64,000 nucleotides of DNA from DATMER01 sp035536935 (GTDB lineage: Bacteria; Acidobacteriota; Thermoanaerobaculia; Multivoradales; UBA5704): positions 8,659-72,658 of the forward strand of contig DATLNC010000259.1 in NCBI GenBank assembly GCA_035536935.1, given 5' to 3'. Of the stretch, positions 9,291-16,739 are shown piece by piece (position 1 is the stretch's first letter; each line of letters starts with the position of its first letter). Below the pieces are notes generated by a model. The model did no database searches. It saw nothing but the letters and a program-made list of their open reading frames with translations, and had not been told where the DNA came from. A program made the position numbers and the translations under genes.

Positions 9291-10724
9291 ATGACTTTTA
9301 CCTCATTCGACCTCCACCCCGCCTTGCAGCGCGGCATCGCCGACCTGGGCTTCACCGAGCCGACCCCCATTCAGAAGGGCGGCATCCCGCCGGCCTTGCT
9401 GGGGCGCGACGTGCTGGCCTGCGCGATGACCGGCAGCGGCAAGACCGCGGCCTTCGTGCTCCCGATCCTGCAGCGGCTCTTGGGAAAGAAGCGCGGCGTG
9501 ACCCGCGCACTGGTCCTCGCCCCCACCCGGGAGCTTGCCGCCCAGATCGTCGAGCACTTCAACGACCTCGGCCGTCACACCGAGATCCGCGCCGCGGCCG
9601 TCTTCGGCGGCGTCGGGATGGAGCCCCAGGAGCGCGCGTTCCGCCGCGGCATCGACGTGATCGTCGCCTGCCCGGGCCGCCTGCTCGACCACTTTCAGTA
9701 TCCCTATGCCAAGCTGGCCGACCTCGAAGTCCTGGTCCTGGACGAGGTCGACCGCATGCTCGACATGGGCTTCCTGCCCGACATCCGCCGGGTGCTGAAG
9801 CACCTGCCGCGGGCCGAGCAGACCCTGTTCTTCTCCGCGACCCTGCCCGCGCCCATCCGGGAGCTGGCGAACCAGATGCTCAAGAATCCCGTCGGGATCG
9901 ACGTCGAGCGTCCGTCCGCGCCCCCGACCGCGATCGACCAGGCGATCTATCCGGTCCGCCAGGATCTCAAGTCGGCCCTGCTGCTCGAGATGCTGCGCAC
10001 CGAGAAGATCGAGAGCGCGATCGTCTTCACGCGGACCAAGCACCGCGCCAACCGTCTTGCCGCGTTCCTGGAGCGTCACGGGGTGGTGTGCGACCGCGTG
10101 CACGGCAACCGCAGCCAGACCCAGCGCACCCAGGCCCTCGCGGGCTTCAAGGAAGGGCGCTACCGGGTCCTGGTCGCCACGGACATCGCGGCGCGCGGGA
10201 TCGACGTGGAGGGGCTCTCCCACGTCATCAACTTCGACGTGCCCAACGTGCCGGAGGACTACGTCCACCGGGTGGGACGGACGGCCCGCGCCGGTGCTAC
10301 CGGCCAGGCGATCACGTTCGTGTCGCAGGAGGAGCAGGGTGACCTGCGGGCCATCGAGCGGACGGTGGGCAAGAGCCTGCCGAAGAAGCAGCTCGCCGGC
10401 TTCGATTACTCCCAGGGTGGCTCGGCGGAGAAGCTGGAGATCCCGATCGCGGAGCGGATCGCGGAGATCCGGGCGCGCAAGTCCGAGGAGCGGGCACGGG
10501 CGAAGGCCAAGGCGGAGCGCAAGGCGCAGAACCAGCCGGCTGCGGCTGCTCGTCCTGGATCCTCTCCGGCTCGACCCGCAACGGCACCGGCTCGGCCTGC
10601 GGCGGGTGGCAACCGGGCTCCTGGACCAAGGAATGCCCAGGGCCAGGGTAATACGGGTCGAGCCGAGGAATCACGCCGGCCGAAGCCGGCGCGGGCCTCG
10701 GCCGGACCCTGGTGGAACCGCTAG
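9291..10724 (+). CDS. RhlE-like DEAD-box ATP-dependent RNA helicase
   Basis: 477 aa from ATG 9291; an upstream in-frame ATG at 9258 adds 11 residues unlike the family start, which normally begins with a Phe-rich segment such as TFTSFDL. Visible motifs are the Q motif (FTEPTPIQ), AMTGSGKT (45-52), PTRELAAQ, DEVD in place of DEAD (151-154), SAT (182-184) and HRVGRTARAG (326-335). The last 70 residues or so are an Arg/Pro/Ala-rich disordered tail typical of RNA-contacting RhlE proteins. It probably remodels rRNA or mRNA in the cytoplasm. Neither candidate start has a strong ribosome binding site. Confidence 0.92.
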   Translation: MTFTSFDLHPALQRGIADLGFTEPTPIQKGGIPPALLGRDVLACAMTGSGKTAAFVLPILQRLLGKKRGVTRALVLAPTRELAAQIVEHFNDLGRHTEIRAAAVFGGVGMEPQERAFRRGIDVIVACPGRLLDHFQYPYAKLADLEVLVLDEVDRMLDMGFLPDIRRVLKHLPRAEQTLFFSATLPAPIRELANQMLKNPVGIDVERPSAPPTAIDQAIYPVRQDLKSALLLEMLRTEKIESAIVFTRTKHRANRLAAFLERHGVVCDRVHGNRSQTQRTQALAGFKEGRYRVLVATDIAARGIDVEGLSHVINFDVPNVPEDYVHRVGRTARAGATGQAITFVSQEEQGDLRAIERTVGKSLPKKQLAGFDYSQGGSAEKLEIPIAERIAEIRARKSEERARAKAKAERKAQNQPAAAARPGSSPARPATAPARPAAGGNRAPGPRNAQGQGNTGRAEESRRPKPARASAGPWWNR

Positions 10725-10733
10725 GCTGACCCT

Positions 10734-10931
10734 TCAGGCCTCGTCTTCTTCGTCCCGGGGTTGAGGCCCCGGGACGATGCCGGCGATATCCGGGTCCTCG
10801 CCTTCGCTGCCGGGGGCCCGGGTAGCTTTCTCCCGCTCCCGTTGCTCCCGGCGCTCTGCTTTTTCCCGCTGCTTCTCTTTGCGGGCCAGCTCCTTCCGGC
10901 GTTTTTCAAAAGAGTTGCTGCTCTTCCTCAT
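10734..10931 (-). CDS. Small highly charged protein of unknown function
   Basis: 65 aa, almost entirely Lys/Arg/Glu in the first half (SFEKRRKELARKEKQREKAE), with an acidic C terminus (PRDEEDEA). The first 40 residues should form a single charged helix. It begins 16 bp after the RRM protein gene on the same strand, so the two are likely co-transcribed. That neighbour and its composition suggest a role around RNA or ribosomes, but no domain is recognisable and the function is unknown. Confidence 0.6.
   Translation of the reverse strand: MRKSSNSFEKRRKELARKEKQREKAERREQREREKATRAPGSEGEDPDIAGIVPGPQPRDEEDEA
10751..10776. terminator. GC-rich hairpin between convergent helicase and small ORF
   Basis: Perfect 10-bp stem CGTCCCGGGG / CCCCGGGACG around a 6-nt loop. 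It lies 27 bp beyond the helicase stop and inside the last codons of the convergent small protein gene, so it could end transcription from both sides. No T-tract follows. Confidence 0.45.
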
Positions 10932-10946
10932 GCGAGGGGCCGCCCC

Positions 10947-11366
10947 CTACCACCGCTCGCGCCGGCCACCACCACCGCCGCCGCCGTAGCCGCCGCCCCC
11001 ACCGCCGCCGCCCCGGCCGCCACCGCCGCCACCGTCGCCGCCGCCGCCACCCCCACGGCCGCCGCCACCGCCGCCACCGAAGCCGCCGCGGCCACCGCCG
11101 CCGCCCCCACCGCCAGTCCGCTCACGGGCCTCGCTGATGTTCAGCGCGCGGCCCTGAAGGTCGCGGCCGTTCATCTGCTCGATCGCCTTGTTGGCCTCCT
11201 CGTCGGTCGCCAGCTCGACGAACGCGAAGCCACGGGGGCGCCCCGCGTCGCGGTCCATGACCACCTTGACGTCGACGACTTCATAGCCACCCGAGGTGAA
11301 GGCCTCGCGCAGGTCGGCGTCGGTCACGGAGTACGAAAGGTTCCCTACATACAGTCGCTTACCCAT
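10947..11366 (-). CDS. Glycine-rich RRM RNA-binding protein
   Basis: 139 aa. One RNA recognition motif occupies residues 4-80, with RNP2 LYVGNL (5-10) and RNP1 RGFAFVEL (45-52) intact. The C-terminal 50-odd residues are almost pure Gly with scattered Arg, Phe and Tyr, as in cold-inducible glycine-rich RNA-binding proteins. It probably binds single-stranded RNA and may act as an RNA chaperone. The Gly tail DNA is a (GCC)n-like low-complexity tract at about 10967-11120 and is prone to length change. Confidence 0.92.
   Translation of the reverse strand: MGKRLYVGNLSYSVTDADLREAFTSGGYEVVDVKVVMDRDAGRPRGFAFVELATDEEANKAIEQMNGRDLQGRALNISEARERTGGGGGGGGRGGFGGGGGGGRGGGGGGDGGGGGGRGGGGGGGGYGGGGGGGRRERW
10967..11120 (-). 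repeat. GCC/GGC low-complexity tract encoding a Gly tail
   Basis: About 150 bp of nearly uninterrupted CCGCC/CCACC triplets that code for the glycine tail of the RRM protein. Such tracts can expand or contract by slippage, always in steps of 3 bp if the frame is kept. Confidence 0.7.
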
Positions 11367-11596
11367 TGTCTCTCCTCTGCGGTTTCGTTCCTCGGCTTTC
11401 GACAGTGGCGTCAGGCCCCGGACGAGAACGAGGATTTCGTCATCTTACCAGGGAAGCAGGGCCAGTAAACCCCCCGTGGATCGAGATGGCGGGTTGCGGC
11501 GGGCTTCTGCGTATACCTGGATGAGCGGGGCTAACCTCCCCCTCCTGAATCCGGAAGCAAAGAGACTGCCAATTACGTGAGAAACCGTCTCGGCTC

Positions 11597-11643
11597 GGCC
11601 CGGTCGATCGTCTCTCCAAACGTCGCCGGGCCTCTTTTTTTCT
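11597..11643 (+). terminator. Rho-independent terminator without an upstream + strand gene
   Basis: GGCCCGG (11597-11603) pairs with CCGGGCC (11626-11632), followed at once by TCTTTTTTTCT. It is oriented to stop rightward transcription, yet the nearest upstream gene (RRM protein) runs leftward. It ends about 45 bp before the marR start and may terminate a short untranslated RNA or act as an attenuator. Confidence 0.6.
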
Positions 11644-11649
11644 AAGACT

Positions 11650-11664
11650 GTTGCAACTGACAAC
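11650..11664. promoter_or_regulatory. Candidate MarR operator, copy 1
   Basis: GTTGCAACTGACAAC, containing the perfect palindrome GTTGCAAC, 22 bp upstream of the marR start. An identical 15-bp copy precedes the arsenite methyltransferase gene at 12216-12230, which suggests autoregulation and co-regulation. Confidence 0.6.
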
Positions 11665-11685
11665 CAACTCTGCTAATCTTTCTCC

Positions 11686-12195
11686 GTGAGCACGCTGAGC
11701 CGCCTCCCGATCATTACCGATGACCCTGCCCTGGCAGGGGACGCGGAGGAGCTGTACGACGCGCTGGAGGATCTCCTGCGCGTCTATCAGTTCCGCGACC
11801 GGGACCGGATCTGCTGCTTCGACATCTCGGTCTCCCAGTGCTATGCGCTGGAGGGGCTCGTGCGGCGGGGCGGCATGACCCTGAACGACCTCGCTGCCTT
11901 CCTCTACATCGACAAAAGTACCGCCAGCCGGGTGATCGACGCGCTGGAGCGCAAGGGCTACGTCGCCCGCTCCCCTCATCCCGACGACCGCCGGGCCGTG
12001 TATCTCGAAGCGACCCCGGCGGGCCGGGAGCTCGAAGGACGGATCCGGGAGTCGATCCTGGCCGAGGAGCGGCAGCTCCTCGCCGACTTCGCCCCCGAGG
12101 TCCGGAAGTCCATGACGCAGCTCATCCGCCGGCTCGCGCGCGCCGCCTCCGCGAGCGTCGACGCCAGCGGCGGAAGCTGCTGCCGTATCCCGTAG
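11686..12195 (+). CDS. MarR-family winged-helix transcriptional regulator, probable arsenic sensor
   Basis: 169 aa from a GTG start. The winged helix-turn-helix lies at about 50-115 (MTLNDLAAFLYIDKSTASRVI recognition region) with the wing signature HPDDRRAVYL. Several Cys residues stand out: C43-C44, C52 and a C-terminal C165-C166 pair. The only partner gene is an arsenite methyltransferase 56 bp downstream, and the same 15-bp palindrome-containing site precedes both. I infer a thiol-based As(III)-responsive repressor, but direct arsenic binding is not proven by sequence; another oxidant or metal is possible. Confidence 0.8.
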   Translation: MSTLSRLPIITDDPALAGDAEELYDALEDLLRVYQFRDRDRICCFDISVSQCYALEGLVRRGGMTLNDLAAFLYIDKSTASRVIDALERKGYVARSPHPDDRRAVYLEATPAGRELEGRIRESILAEERQLLADFAPEVRKSMTQLIRRLARAASASVDASGGSCCRIP

Positions 12196-12215
12196 CCCCT
12201 TTTTTTGGGCAGATA

Positions 12216-12230
12216 GTTGCAACTGACAAC
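12216..12230. promoter_or_regulatory. Candidate MarR operator, copy 2
   Basis: A second exact GTTGCAACTGACAAC, 20 bp before the arsM start and 20 bp after the marR stop. Its presence inside the apparent operon suggests that the methyltransferase has its own regulated promoter. Confidence 0.6.
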
Positions 12231-12250
12231 AACAAGAAAGGAAAGCGAAC

Positions 12251-13081
12251 ATGAGCACCGATCCCCAGACTCTCGATCCCGCCGCCCTCCGCGAAGTCGT
12301 CCAGGCCAAGTACGGCGAGGCGGCCCGCACCGCGCAAAAGGGCGGAGCATCTTCCTGCGGCTGCGGGTGCAGCTCCGCGAAGGACCCGATCACCTCGGAC
12401 CTCTACGACGCCAAGGAGACCGCAGGGTTACCCGCCGAGGCGGTGCTCGCCTCGCTCGGGTGCGGCAATCCCACGGCGCTGGCGCAGCTCGCGGAGGGCG
12501 ACGTGGTCCTCGACCTCGGCTCGGGCGGCGGCATCGACGTGCTGCTCTCGGCGCGCCGCGTGGGCGCCACCGGCAAGGCCTACGGCCTCGACATGACCGA
12601 CGACATGCTCGCGCTCGCCCGGGAGAACCAGCGCAAGGCCGGCGTCGAGAACGTCGAGTTCCTCAAGGGCGAGATCGAGGCGATCCCGCTGCCGGGCGAT
12701 GCCGTGGACGTGATCATCTCGAACTGCGTCATCAACCTCTCGGCGGACAAGCGCAAGGTGCTGTCCGAGGCGTTCCGGGTGCTCAAGCCCGGCGGCCGCT
12801 TCGCCGTGTCGGATGTGGTCTTCCGCGGCGAGGTGCCGGAGGCCGTGAAGCGCAGCGTGGAGCTCTGGATCGGCTGCGTGGCCGGCGCCCTCCAGGAGAC
12901 GGAGTACCGGAGCCTGCTCGCCGAAGTGGGCTTCGAGGCGATCGAGGTGGAGCCGACGCGCATCTACCGCGCCGAGGACGCCAGGTCCTTCCTCCAGGAC
13001 GCGGGCATCGATGCCACCGGCGTGGACGAGGTGGACGGCAAGGTGATGAGCGCCTTCGTGCGGGCGCGCAAGCCACGCTGA
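12251..13081 (+). CDS. arsM: Arsenite S-adenosylmethionine methyltransferase
   Basis: 276 aa with a GAAAGGAAAGC leader. ArsM methylates As(III) using SAM, producing volatile or less retained species. The SAM loop DLGSGGGID is at 88-96. The conserved arsenic-binding cysteines appear as C71 (LGCGNP), C159 (SNCVINLS) and C209 (IGCVAGAL), and there is an extra N-terminal CGCGC cluster at 36-40. It sits behind the MarR regulator and shares its operator-like site. A strong hairpin follows at 13092-13137. Confidence 0.94.
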   Translation: MSTDPQTLDPAALREVVQAKYGEAARTAQKGGASSCGCGCSSAKDPITSDLYDAKETAGLPAEAVLASLGCGNPTALAQLAEGDVVLDLGSGGGIDVLLSARRVGATGKAYGLDMTDDMLALARENQRKAGVENVEFLKGEIEAIPLPGDAVDVIISNCVINLSADKRKVLSEAFRVLKPGGRFAVSDVVFRGEVPEAVKRSVELWIGCVAGALQETEYRSLLAEVGFEAIEVEPTRIYRAEDARSFLQDAGIDATGVDEVDGKVMSAFVRARKPR

Positions 13082-13091
13082 CACACCAATC

Positions 13092-13137
13092 CCATGAGCG
13101 GCGGGCCCCTGCCCCCGGGGCCCGCCGAACCTCATGG
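13092..13137 (+). terminator. Large hairpin downstream of arsM
   Basis: CCATGAG and CTCATGG enclose an inner 11-bp GC stem, CGGCGGGCCCC / GGGGCCCGCCG, with a 7-nt loop and a 3-nt bulge. It starts 10 bp after the arsM stop and is a likely terminator, although no T-run follows. Confidence 0.6.
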
Positions 13138-13226
13138 TCCATCGAATGTCAAAGAACAGTACTGGCGAAGACGGAAACGGAACACGCTTCCCGAGCTCCC
13201 CTTTTCCAAGTCCAAGCTCAGCTATG

Positions 13227-13241
13227 GTCTCATAATGAGAC
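13227..13241. promoter_or_regulatory. Perfect palindrome upstream of the AT-hook protein
   Basis: GTCTCATAATGAGAC is a perfect inverted repeat of 7-bp arms around one base. It lies about 40 bp upstream of a TTGACA element, so it is a plausible upstream operator or activator site for the gene at 13462. Confidence 0.4.
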
Positions 13242-13282
13242 TTCTGAGGTCAACTCTAAAAATGCAGACGGCCACAAAGCGC

Positions 13283-13310
13283 TTGACAGCGGTTCGGAAA
13301 CCAGTCTAGA
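13283..13310 (+). promoter_or_regulatory. Possible sigma-70-type promoter
   Basis: A perfect TTGACA (13283-13288) followed after 16 bp by TCTAGA (13305-13310), a weak -10. It lies 150 bp before the gene at 13462. The -35 match is good; the -10 match is poor, so this is tentative. Confidence 0.35.
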
Positions 13311-13461
13311 GTTTCTTTGCGGCAGTCGACGGGCACATCCGCCTTCTTTGAAAGCTTCTCCTTTGGACGATGGATCTGACCCGACTCTACAGAAGATAGC
13401 AATCGGCGTCAATCATGGCGCCGTGATCGGGACGAGATAGTCCCGGAAAGGGGAAGCAGTC

Positions 13462-13818
13462 ATGTCCGAGTCCAATTCGTACGCCAGTGTTGTCACAGGG
13501 TGGGGTCAGCAGCTCACCGCGGTCGATCGGAACGATACCGATCTCCCGCAGGCGGAGATCCCCCGCGAGAAGCTCCAGGAGATCCTTACGGAGATCCGCG
13601 ACCTCTCTGCCGAGCAGTCGGCGCTCACCGCTCGGAAGCAGGAGGTGAGCAAGCGGATCCAGATCCTGCTCGCTCAGGGCCGTAAGCTCTCCACCGTGCT
13701 TCGCGTCCTGGTGCGTGAGCAGTACGGCAACCGGAGCGAGAAGCTGGCGGAGTTCAATCTCCGACCCTTCCGCGGCCGTCCGCGCAAGACGGAACCTTCT
13801 CTCCCTCTCCCTGAGTAG
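13462..13818 (+). CDS. Small helical protein with a C-terminal AT-hook motif
   Basis: 118 aa, preceded by GGAAAGGGGAAG. Residues 36-100 are predicted to be largely helical and heptad-like (EIRDLSAEQSALTARKQEV and following). The C terminus has RGRPRK at 104-109, the classic AT-hook core that sits in the DNA minor groove. I recognise no catalytic domain. It lies only 65 bp before a 17-unit array of CGAG/CTCG palindromes, so a DNA-binding or nucleoid role at that array is an attractive guess. It could also be an unrelated lineage-specific protein. Confidence 0.65.
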   Translation: MSESNSYASVVTGWGQQLTAVDRNDTDLPQAEIPREKLQEILTEIRDLSAEQSALTARKQEVSKRIQILLAQGRKLSTVLRVLVREQYGNRSEKLAEFNLRPFRGRPRKTEPSLPLPE

Positions 13819-13883
13819 TCGTCGTCTCGAAAAGGACGTGCCGGAAGGCGCGTCCTCCTCCTTCTGTCGTCCAACGGGTTGCA

Positions 13884-14237
13884 CGAGCCTCCCGTCGAGC
13901 TCAGCGAGCCTCTCGTTGAACCTATCGAGAGACCGAGAAGGTTCAACGAGAGGCTCGAAAGGTTCAAGGGGAGTCCGGAAAGGTCTGACGAGAGGCTCGA
14001 AGCTCCGGCGAGAAGCTCAAGAAGCTCGTTCAGAGGCTGGAAGGGTTTGACGAGAGGCTCGAAAGGTCGGACGAGGCTCTCGCAGGACTGACGAGAGGCT
14101 CGCAGCACCTATCGGGACTCTCGAAAGGTTGAACGGGAGGCTCGTTGGGCTCAATGAGAGCCTCGAAAGGTTCAACGAGCCTCTCAAAAGGCTTGCGAGA
14201 GGCGCGAAAGGTTTCACGAGAGGCTCGTAGAGCCTCT
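13884..14237. repeat. 17-unit degenerate tandem array with 21-bp period
   Basis: Units begin at 13884, 13905, 13926, 13947, 13968, 13989, 14009, 14030, 14051, 14072, 14092, 14113, 14134, 14155, 14176, 14196 and 14217: fourteen steps are exactly 21 bp (or 20 bp at the three units starting 13989, 14072 and 14176). The core is CGAGAGGCTCG, that is, CGAG and CTCG arms around a 3-bp centre which appears in both orientations (AGG or CCT). A purine-rich 10-bp spacer separates cores. Units 13905 and 13947 form a perfect 19-bp inverted repeat. No reading frame spans the array. Confidence 0.9.
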
Positions 14238-15060
14238 TGGTTCATTGAAAATTGAAGAGGACGGCCGGCCTCCGTGTCCAAGGACGCCGCCGTCCGCCAA
14301 AATGAAGGGGACCTGGTCATCAGGGAAGCCGTGTGTCTCTCTCCCGTCGAGGAGAAGAGACCGGTCGGCTCCGGGGGAGATCGGGACGGGGGCGCACGCC
14401 CTCCGTTGTTTCCCCTCCCACCTCGCGCAATGAATAAAACTTCCCCTTGCCAGAGCGAGGTGCAGAGCCCCGGAGCCGATCTGCTGTATTTCCTCAACCC
14501 CAGGGGTCGATGTCAGGGCCGCTGTCTGCAGAAGGCGGCGACTTCCTCTGAAGCTGGGATGCTTATGCGTCCCGCTACTGCCGTATAAGTCGCCGTGCTT
14601 CCCTGTTCTTTGAGAAGAATCTCTCGTTGCTGCAAGAATGTGGCTCGATCCCGGGCATCCTCTTATGCGGGCGCATAGGCGCCCTGCCGGCTTGCTTATG
14701 GACACTCTCCCCTCGCTCCGCCTCAAGGAGCTGCTGTCGAATCCGCAACTTACCGCCGCCCGCCTGCACGCGAGCTGACGCATAAGCGTCCTGGCCAGTT
14801 CGGAGGGGGAGGAGGCTTATGCGACACCATGCCTGTGCGTTGACCTACCGGCGGCAGAGGAGTACCATCAGCTAAAACGCAGAGACCACGAGCCTATCGA
14901 CATGTTGCCATCAGCCACCGGGGATCACCGACTGTCGGTAAGGCGGAAAGCCGTTGAACATTGAGTGAGAGGTTCGGCGTCCCTAGGCGACAACTTGACA
15001 CAACATAGGAGTCAAAACGTGCAAGAATTATCAAGCACACGTGAAGTGAAGCACTCCGCC
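14238..15060. other. Non-coding stretch with CTTATGCG motifs
   Basis: About 820 bp without a convincing gene. It carries CTTATGCG at 14562, 14662 and 14816, the reverse form CGCATAAG at 14779, and near-copies at 14582 and 14695. Two form hairpins: TATGCG-GG-CGCATA (14664-14677) and GACGC-ATAA-GCGTC (14777-14790). Short open frames here lack ribosome binding sites and recognisable domains. GC content begins to fall from about 14830, marking the edge of the low-GC island. Confidence 0.6.
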
Positions 15061-15519
15061 ATGTATCGGACGGCCATTGCACTTTGTCAGTGCGTAGTGG
15101 TTAGCGTTCTTGGCGGCTGTGTCAAGCAGTTTTCACCGACCACTACCGAGGTAGTGATGGCTCCGGTGGAAGTCGGCACAAAGACGCCCGACTATGAAGT
15201 GGTCGGACCGAACGAATTGAGGTTGGCTTCCGGTGTGAGAATTCAGGTAATCGAAAGTGCTGACGGGCCGAACGGTTTCGCGCTGCTGAGACTTGACGGA
15301 GGTATCGGCGGCTTTATGGCATGCGGTTGCGTTGGTGCGACGACTAGTTCGTGCAAGACAGAGAACGACAACCCAGAGCATGCATCGTGCAGCGGAAGTT
15401 GCACGGACAGTGAGGGGAACGCACATCCGTGCCAATTGGAAGGGCCCATTATCGGCCCACCGAAGGACCCCTTTCTTATCAAGTTCATCGCCAAACCCCC
15501 TAAGCGACTGACAAACTAG
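15061..15519 (+). CDS. Cys-rich lipoprotein of unknown function
   Basis: 152 aa if it starts at ATG 15061; a longer frame begins at 14965 but its extra residues are not signal-like. From 15061 there is a hydrophobic segment ending in VLGGC, a lipobox, so export and lipid attachment are expected. The C-terminal half has seven further Cys (CGC, then three spaced Cys, then two) suggestive of disulfides. No family is recognised. The DNA is clearly AT-richer than the flanks, in keeping with horizontal transfer. Confidence 0.55.
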   Translation: MYRTAIALCQCVVVSVLGGCVKQFSPTTTEVVMAPVEVGTKTPDYEVVGPNELRLASGVRIQVIESADGPNGFALLRLDGGIGGFMACGCVGATTSSCKTENDNPEHASCSGSCTDSEGNAHPCQLEGPIIGPPKDPFLIKFIAKPPKRLTN

Positions 15520-15761
15520 GTAGACACGTGGCGCTATTGACAGTGAGCGTCGCGGTCAAAGCGTGCTGCTGGATTCTCCGAATCCTTGTTCCTGGCAAAC
15601 AGATGCCGCAGGACTAAGTGGCCAAACAAGAAAAGAGTATGTGGAGGAAGGCAAGCCGGAAAGTTAAAATCGCCGAACCCTGCCATTCCAGCGGACAACT
15701 ACGTTGCCGCCGAACGGCATCCCGTTGTGCGTCCTAGCGCCGCATCAGTGGGAGGGGAAAG

Positions 15762-16712
15762 TTGCCTGTTGAATTTCGTGGGCTTGGACATGTATTTCTT
15801 GCTGTCCGTCGCGCGTGCGACTGGTACGGCGAGATTGGGATCTCTATCGAGGGGTCGAGGCTGGAAAGGATCCGCACTTACATAGAGACCAGGTTATTGC
15901 GTACCGACACGCCAGAAGCTCATGAGCTAGAGAAGCTGACTCCTAGGGCCGAGACTTACTATGCGCTCAGCGATGGAGCTGCCTTCGGCTTGATCGCAAA
16001 ACAGCTATCCTCTCTATCTTCGAACCTCCTTCCGCGTCGAACCTTGCGCGATATCCTTAGCGGACCGCTCGTGCCGAAGGAGGAAACCCCTGCCTCTTCT
16101 GATGGGCGCAACAAATTCGTGGAACTCGAGTTAGCTGCATACTTATCCTCGGCCGGATTCGAGTTGAAGGCCTTTGATGATGTGGCTTTCGAGTTCGAAG
16201 GAGTTCGCTACTACGTAGAATGCAAGAGGCCGTTTCGCGCGGGAAGGCTGGAAGAAAACATAGACAAGGCATACCGCCAGCTACGAACGAAGCTCGTCGG
16301 GCCGAATGATCGGGGAATAATTGCTGTCGCACTCGACAAGATGCTCGGTCTAGATCGCGTGGTTCAAGAGTTCCCGACACACTCATCAGCCTCAGAATTT
16401 GCCGAAGGCATTGCCAAGAGACTTCTTGCTAGGGTTGAGCGTTATCAAAGCGAGTGGGTCGATCCTAGAGTGGTAGGATTCTATGGAGTTATCCAGTTTA
16501 TTTCAAGAACAGAGTCGCCGCCATCCTTTGGACCCTCCTACAACCTTGCACTGTTAATTATTGCCACTCCACACTCTGGGCAAGAGGTGGATTTCCAGCG
16601 CTTGGGGCGAATGATGAAGAGAGTCAAGACGAGCTTTGGCGGAAGTGTGTATGGAGACGCAGAACCCAGGGCCTCCAGCGGACATCTGGGCTCGCGCCCA
16701 GATGCGCGCTGA
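15762..16712 (+). CDS. PD-(D/E)XK-like nuclease candidate
   Basis: 316 aa from a TTG start with a strong GGAGGGG five bases upstream. The central region (118-160) has the layout of a restriction-endonuclease-like core: a helix with E121/E123, then D139-D140, a short strand, and the E153-C-K155 motif in YYVECKRP. No methyltransferase, helicase or HTH domain is visible. It is followed after 27 bp by an Mrr-N-like winged helix gene and sits in an AT-rich island, all consistent with a defence or mobile function. The substrate is unknown and the fold call needs profile or structure support. Confidence 0.6.
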   Translation: MPVEFRGLGHVFLAVRRACDWYGEIGISIEGSRLERIRTYIETRLLRTDTPEAHELEKLTPRAETYYALSDGAAFGLIAKQLSSLSSNLLPRRTLRDILSGPLVPKEETPASSDGRNKFVELELAAYLSSAGFELKAFDDVAFEFEGVRYYVECKRPFRAGRLEENIDKAYRQLRTKLVGPNDRGIIAVALDKMLGLDRVVQEFPTHSSASEFAEGIAKRLLARVERYQSEWVDPRVVGFYGVIQFISRTESPPSFGPSYNLALLIIATPHSGQEVDFQRLGRMMKRVKTSFGGSVYGDAEPRASSGHLGSRPDAR

Positions 16713-16739
16713 GGCCTCAAGCGTTCGGCGACAGATGCC

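Noticed and set aside
13884..14237. CRISPR array
   Set aside because: Units are contiguous with 10-bp conserved spacers; there are no unique spacers of 25-40 bp and no cas genes nearby.
14274..14588. 104-aa frame in the non-coding stretch
   Set aside because: No ribosome binding site, no domain, Pro/Gly/Arg-rich random composition.
14562..14823. Integron attC sites
   Set aside because: CTTATGCG hairpins lack the paired R and L boxes and extrahelical bases of attC sites, and no integrase is present.
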